Positions 60,134 to 64,000 of a DNA stretch of 64,000 nucleotides are shown here, in pieces. The stretch comes from CAVSUR01 sp963846005. GTDB lineage: Bacteria > Actinomycetota > Actinomycetes > Streptosporangiales > Streptosporangiaceae. The notes under the pieces are model-generated. The model was not told the DNA's origin and searched no databases. It worked only from the letters and a program-made list of their open reading frames with translations. Made by a program: the position numbers and the translations under genes. Location of the stretch: the NCBI GenBank assembly GCA_963846005.1, contig CAWJUH010000002.1:62001-126000 (forward strand), read 5' to 3'. Each line of letters starts with the position of its first letter. Positions within the stretch are counted from its first letter, which is position 1.

Positions 60134-60147
60134 TACCCCGTAGGGTA
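60134..60147. promoter_or_regulatory. CsoR/CstR-type operator TACCC-CGTA-GGGTA
   Basis: The inverted repeat TACCCCGTAGGGTA lies 35 bases upstream of the repressor gene, and the ACCC/GGGT core is the type of site these proteins bind. Confidence 0.6.
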
Positions 60148-60192
60148 TGCGGGGAGCACGGCGCCGGCGGCGCGGCCCGGTCACCGCCGCGG

Positions 60193-60558
60193 TCAGGAGC
60201 CTGACTTGGCGGCCAGGCCGGCCCGGACCTCGTCCATGTCCAGCTCGCCGGCCTTGCCGATCAGCTCCTCCAGGGCCGGCTCGGGCAGCGCGCCCGCCTG
60301 GGCGTAGACCACGATGCCGTCCCTGATCACCATCAGCGTCGGGATCGAGGTGATCCCGAACGCGCCGGCCAGGGCCGGCTCGGCCTCGGTGTCGACCTTG
60401 CCGAACACCGCGCCGGCGTGCTTGTCCGACGCCCGCTCGAAGACCGGCCCGAACATCCGGCACGGCCCGCACCAGGCCGCCCAGAAGTCGACCAGCACCA
60501 CCTTGCCGCTGCGGGCGACCTCCTCGAAGTTCTCGGCGGTCAGCTCCACCGTCGCCAT
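60193..60558 (-). CDS. trxA: thioredoxin
   Basis: 121 residues with ENFEEVARSGKVVLVDFWAAWCGPCRMFGPVFERAS (active-site Cys30 and Cys33), SIPTLMVIRDG and a usual length. It reduces disulfides in the cytoplasm. The ATG is at 60558. It lies just upstream of the CsoR/CstR-type gene on the same strand and behind the second operator, so it is probably a target of that repressor. Confidence 0.93.
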   Translation of the reverse strand: MATVELTAENFEEVARSGKVVLVDFWAAWCGPCRMFGPVFERASDKHAGAVFGKVDTEAEPALAGAFGITSIPTLMVIRDGIVVYAQAGALPEPALEELIGKAGELDMDEVRAGLAAKSGS

Positions 60559-60590
60559 CTGTGCCTCCTCATCCCGGCCGGAACCGGTAA

Positions 60591-60606
60591 ATACCCATAT
60601 GGGTAT
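60591..60606. promoter_or_regulatory. CsoR/CstR-type operator ATACCCATATGGGTAT
   Basis: A perfect 16-base palindrome 33 bases upstream of trxA, with the same ACCC/GGGT core as the site at 60134-60147. This is the classic shape of a CsoR/CstR operator. Confidence 0.75.
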
Positions 60607-60760
60607 CAGCAACAAGGCAGCCGCCGGGAAGCATTCCCCCGCCCGCCAGCGCCCGTCACCGGGATCAGCGGCGGGGGAGGCGCGGGTATTCCGGCCAGAA
60701 CGCGCGCCCGGGGCAGGTCCTCGATCCGCTCTGGCCACGGTCCCCTCTAGGCTGAGCGTC

Positions 60761-61504
60761 GTGCTAGGACTCCCCGATGCCATCACCGCCTGCCTGTTCG
60801 ACCTGGACGGCGTGCTGACCAAGACGGCCACGCTGCACGCGGCGGCCTGGAAGCAGATGTTCGACGACTACCTGCGCCAGCGGGCCCGGCAGTCCGGCGG
60901 CGAGTTCGTGCCGTTCGACTCCGGCGCCGACTACGACCGGTACGTCGACGGCAAGCCCCGCGCCGACGGCACCCGCTCCTTCCTCGCCTCCCGCGGCATC
61001 GAGCTGCCCGAGGGCGACCCGGAAGACCCGCCGGACGCCCCGACGGTCAACGGCCTGGGGAACCGGAAGAACGAGCTGGTGCTGCGGGCCATCGCCGACG
61101 GCGGCGCCCAGGTCTACGACGGATCGGTCCGCTACCTGCGCGCGGCCCGGCAGGCGGGCCTGGCCTGCGCGGTGGTGTCGTCCAGCGCCAACTGCCGGGC
61201 CGTGCTGGACTCGGTGGGCCTGACCGGTGACTTCGACGCGATCGTGGACGGCGCGGCGGCCCGGCAGCGGCACCTGCACGGCAAGCCGGCCCCGGACACC
61301 TTCCTCGCCGGGGCGGACGAGCTGAAGGTCGCGCCCGCGGCCGCCGTGGTGTTCGAGGACGCGCTGGCCGGGGTCGAGGCCGGCCGGGCGGGCAAGTTCG
61401 GGTACGTGGTCGGGGTGGACCGGGCGGGCCAGGCCGCCGCGCTCCGCGAGCACGGCGCCGACGTCGTGGTGGCCGACCTGGACGAGCTGCTGGCCCGGCC
61501 GTGA
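60761..61504 (+). CDS. beta-phosphoglucomutase-type HAD protein
   Basis: 247 residues. Motif I ACLFDLDGVLTKTATLH with Asp14/Asp16, a cap with VPFDSGADYDRYVDGKPRADGTRSFLASRGI, VVSSSANCRAVL, LHGKPAPDTFL and VVFEDALAGVEAGRAG. The cap pattern is that of beta-phosphoglucomutase, which converts beta-glucose-1-phosphate to glucose-6-phosphate. It starts with GTG and its stop overlaps the GTG of the GH65 gene, the partner that makes beta-glucose-1-phosphate. Confidence 0.92.
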   Translation: MLGLPDAITACLFDLDGVLTKTATLHAAAWKQMFDDYLRQRARQSGGEFVPFDSGADYDRYVDGKPRADGTRSFLASRGIELPEGDPEDPPDAPTVNGLGNRKNELVLRAIADGGAQVYDGSVRYLRAARQAGLACAVVSSSANCRAVLDSVGLTGDFDAIVDGAAARQRHLHGKPAPDTFLAGADELKVAPAAAVVFEDALAGVEAGRAGKFGYVVGVDRAGQAAALREHGADVVVADLDELLARP

Positions 61505-63984
61505 TCGGGCACGACGCGTTCACCTGCGAGCCGTGGTGCCTGCGCGAGACCCGGCTCGACCCGGCCGTGCTGGCCCAGACCGAATCGGTGTTCGCGCTGT
61601 CCAACGGGCACATCGGCTGGCGCGGGAACCTCGACGAGGGCGAGCCGCACGGGCTGCCGGGCAGCTACCTGAACGGCGTCTACGAGCGCAGGCCGCTGAC
61701 CTACGCCGAGCGCGGCTACGGCTGGCCGCAGGCGGGCCAGACGGTCATCAACATCACCAACGGCAAGGTCATCCGGCTGCTGGTCGACGACGAGCCGTTC
61801 GACCTGCGGTACGGCACGCTGGCCGAGCACGAGCGGGTGCTGGACTTCCGGGCCGGCACGCTGACCCGGCGGGCCCGGTGGACCTCGCCTGCCGGCTCCG
61901 AGGTGGCGGTGTCCTCGGTCCGGCTGATCTCGCTGACCCAGCGGGCGGTGGCCGCGGTCTGCTACGAGGTGGAGCCGCTCGGCCAGGCCGCCCGGCTGGT
62001 GGTGCAGTCCGAGCTGGTCGCCAACGAGCAGCTGCCCGACGCCAGCAGCGACCCGCGGGCCGCGGCCGTGCTGCGCAAGCCGCTGCAGGCCGAGGAGCAG
62101 CAGTGCGACGGCCACGGCGCCACGATGCTGATGCACGTCACCGCGGCGTCCGGGCTGCGGCTGGCGGCGGCCATGGCGCACCAGGTGACCGGCCCTGACG
62201 GCCTGCACCAGGTCGCCGAGGTGTGGCCGGACCTGGCCCGGGTCACGGTGGCCGGGACGGTGACGCGCGGCCAGAAGCTGCGGCTGGTCAAGTTCGTCGG
62301 CTACGGCTGGTCGGGCGTGCGGTCCCGCCCGGCGCTGCGCGACCAGGTCGACGGCGCGCTGGGGGCGGCCGTGCACACCGGCTGGGACGAGCTGCTGGCC
62401 GGGCAGCAGGCCGTGCTGGCCGACTTCTGGGACGGCGCCGACGTGCAGCTGGACGGCGACCACGAGATCCAGCAGGCGGTCAGGTTCGCGCTGTTCCACG
62501 TGTTCCAGGCGGCCGCGCGGGCCGAGCGCCGCAGCATCCCCGCCAAGGGCCTGACCGGCCCCGGCTACGACGGCCACACGTTCTGGGACTCAGAGACGTT
62601 CGTGCTGCCGATGCTCACCTGCACCGCGCCGGCCGCGGCCGCGGACGCGCTGCGCTGGCGGCAGGACACGCTGCCACCGGCCCTCGGCCGGGCGAAGACG
62701 CTCGGGCTGGCCGGCGCCGCGTTCCCGTGGCGCACGATCGACGGCGAGGAATGCTCGGGGTACTGGCCCGCGGGCACGGCCGCGTTCCACGTCAACGCCG
62801 ACATCGCCGACGCGGCGATCCGCTACGCCGGGCTGACCGGGGACCGCGACTTCGAGGCCACGACCGGCTTGGAGCTGCTGGTGCAGACGGCCCGGCTGTG
62901 GCGCTCGCTCGGGCACTTCGACACGGCGGGCCGGTTCCGCATCGACGGGGTGACCGGACCGGACGAGTACAGCGCGCTCGCCGACAACAACGTCTACACC
63001 AACCTGATGGCGCAGCGGAACCTGGCCGCCGCCGCGGACACGGCCGGCCGCCACCCCGAGCAGGCCGCGGCACTGAAAGTCACCGCCGCCGAGCGGGCCG
63101 ACTGGCAGCAGGCCGCCGGCGCCATGCTGATTCCCTGGGACGCCGATCTTGAGGTGCACCCGCAGGCCGAGGGCTTCACCAGCCATCAGCGCTGGGACTT
63201 CGCCGCTACCCCGGCGGAGAACTACCCGCTGCTGGAGCACTACCCCTACTTCGACATATACCGCAAGCAGGTGGTCAAGCAGGCCGATCTGGTGCTGGCC
63301 ATGCAGCTGTGCCCGTCAGCGTTCACGCCAGAGCAGAAGGCGCGCAACTTCGCCTACTACGAGACGATCACCGTCCGGGACTCCTCGCTGTCGGCGGGCA
63401 CCCAGGCCGTGCTGGCCGCCGAGACCGGCAGCATGGACCTGGCTTACAACTACCTGGCCGAGGCCGCGCTGATGGACCTGGACGACCTGGAGCACAACAC
63501 CCGGGACGGGCTCCACCTGGCCTCGCTGGCCGGGTCGTGGTTCGCGCTGCTCGGCGGGCTCGGCGGGCTGCGCAGCGAGGACGGCGCGGTCAGCTTCGCG
63601 CCGCGGCTGCCCGCGGGCATCACCCGGCTGGCGTTCACGATCGGCGTGCGCGGCCGCCGGCTGCGAGTGGAGATCACCCCCGGGTCCGCCAGCTACCTGA
63701 TCCCGGACGACGCCGAGCCGCTGCAGGTCAGCCACCACGGGCAGGACCTGGAACTGATCCCGGGCGAGCCGGCCAAGTGCGGTGTTCCCGAGCTGCCCGC
63801 GCGGGAAAGCCCGGTCCAGCGCCGGCCGCGAGCCGCGGATCCGCCGCCGCTGACGGTCAGGTGCTGGCCGACTGCCTGGGCTTGTCCCTGGCCGCGCCCT
63901 GGCCGCCCCGGGACTTGTAGTACGAGCGCCAGATCAGCCGGTGCACCGGGATCAGCCGCGGCACGTCCCGCAGGCCGGGGATGA
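61501..63984 (+). CDS. GH65 disaccharide phosphorylase (kojibiose/maltose/trehalose type)
   Basis: About 783 residues of GH65 fold: ESVFALSNGHIGWRGNLDEG at the start, GKGLTGPGYDGHTFWDSETF-like substrate loop, FPWRTIDGEECSGYWPAGTAAFHVNADIA, and VTGPDEYSALADNNVYTN with the catalytic Glu489. It phosphorolyses an alpha-glucosyl disaccharide; the exact sugar cannot be told. The frame given runs to 63984 across the next gene; a one-base run-length change near 63800-63840 would end it at 63850, just before the convergent gene, which I think is correct. Coupled by GTGA to beta-phosphoglucomutase. Confidence 0.9.
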   Translation: MIGHDAFTCEPWCLRETRLDPAVLAQTESVFALSNGHIGWRGNLDEGEPHGLPGSYLNGVYERRPLTYAERGYGWPQAGQTVINITNGKVIRLLVDDEPFDLRYGTLAEHERVLDFRAGTLTRRARWTSPAGSEVAVSSVRLISLTQRAVAAVCYEVEPLGQAARLVVQSELVANEQLPDASSDPRAAAVLRKPLQAEEQQCDGHGATMLMHVTAASGLRLAAAMAHQVTGPDGLHQVAEVWPDLARVTVAGTVTRGQKLRLVKFVGYGWSGVRSRPALRDQVDGALGAAVHTGWDELLAGQQAVLADFWDGADVQLDGDHEIQQAVRFALFHVFQAAARAERRSIPAKGLTGPGYDGHTFWDSETFVLPMLTCTAPAAAADALRWRQDTLPPALGRAKTLGLAGAAFPWRTIDGEECSGYWPAGTAAFHVNADIADAAIRYAGLTGDRDFEATTGLELLVQTARLWRSLGHFDTAGRFRIDGVTGPDEYSALADNNVYTNLMAQRNLAAAADTAGRHPEQAAALKVTAAERADWQQAAGAMLIPWDADLEVHPQAEGFTSHQRWDFAATPAENYPLLEHYPYFDIYRKQVVKQADLVLAMQLCPSAFTPEQKARNFAYYETITVRDSSLSAGTQAVLAAETGSMDLAYNYLAEAALMDLDDLEHNTRDGLHLASLAGSWFALLGGLGGLRSEDGAVSFAPRLPAGITRLAFTIGVRGRRLRVEITPGSASYLIPDDAEPLQVSHHGQDLELIPGEPAKCGVPELPARESPVQRRPRAADPPPLTVRCWPTAWACPWPRPGRPGTCSTSARSAGAPGSAAARPAGRG

Positions 63985-64000
63985 ACGGCACGCACAGCAG
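63854..64000 (-). CDS. C-terminal end of an unidentified protein (truncated by window edge)
   Basis: On the minus strand the last 48 residues of a gene are visible, beginning LLCVPFIPGLRDVPRLIPVHRL and ending GGQGAARDKPRQSAST before the stop at 63854-63856. The VPFIPGLRDVPRLIPVHRLIWR part looks like a conserved membrane-adjacent tail. I cannot name the family. It is convergent with the GH65 gene. Confidence 0.5.

Noticed and set aside
1..64000. tRNA, rRNA, prophage or biosynthetic gene cluster
   Set aside because: I found no tRNA-like T-loop with acceptor stems, no rRNA, no integrase or phage structural genes and no PKS, NRPS or terpene core enzymes.

Overview
The window is one contiguous piece of a very GC-rich chromosome. 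GTG and TTG starts are common, genes are often joined by 4-nt ATGA or GTGA overlaps, and the content (NYN/LOTUS protein, PAC2 protein, NB-ARC-TPR protein, FtsX-type exporters, GH65 plus beta-phosphoglucomutase) points to an actinomycete. I cannot fix the genus. I see no phage, transposase, CRISPR array, rRNA or tRNA.

Layout. 1-6 kb: end of a TPR regulator, a decayed zinc metallopeptidase, small hypotheticals, a DHFR-like reductase, prolyl-tRNA synthetase, a four-helix membrane protein, an NYN-domain protein and a GrpB-family protein. 6-12 kb: a hybrid sensor kinase/response regulator, then a class II aldolase, CbbY-like phosphatase, DhaL and DhaK set. 12-14 kb: aldehyde dehydrogenase and cyclodeaminase. 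14-22 kb: nucleotidyltransferase, metallophosphoesterase, APC permease, a dimethylglycine/sarcosine dehydrogenase-like flavoenzyme and EtfBA. 22-26 kb: an NB-ARC-TPR protein, then a 1.3-kb gene-free region with a 22-bp tandem repeat and a probable structured RNA. 26-34.5 kb: a corrinoid methyltransferase system (IclR regulator, corrinoid protein, pterin methyltransferase, RACE reactivase, DUF1638, MTHFR-like protein, 2-hydroxyacid dehydrogenase) divergent from an MttB-family methyltransferase. 34.5-38.9 kb: MerR regulator, SAM methyltransferase, ECF sigma with membrane partner, AIM24 protein. 38.9-47.6 kb: GNAT protein and a two-ATPase/two-permease FtsX-type transporter. 47.7-52.4 kb: core-MetE, an unknown methyltransferase, MetF, carbonic anhydrase. 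52.4-64 kb: PAC2 protein, GbsR/MarR regulator with a divergent ABC exporter, MFS exporter, GH3 enzyme, CsoR/CstR-like repressor with thioredoxin, beta-phosphoglucomutase, GH65 phosphorylase and the end of a minus-strand gene.

The unifying theme is one-carbon metabolism. A quaternary amine could be demethylated by the MttB/corrinoid system to methyl-THF. The resulting dimethylglycine-type product could be oxidised by the flavoenzyme, with electrons going to EtfAB and carbon to methylene-THF. Cyclodeaminase, two MTHFR-like proteins and core-MetE would then distribute the one-carbon units. The substrate is inferred, not shown.

Caution: nine conserved genes carry ten frame breaks (one gene has two), nearly all repaired by changing the length of a short G or C run by one base. 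This looks like a systematic sequencing or assembly error, so most of these genes are probably intact in the organism. Two unrelated families of dispersed palindromes also occur between genes.
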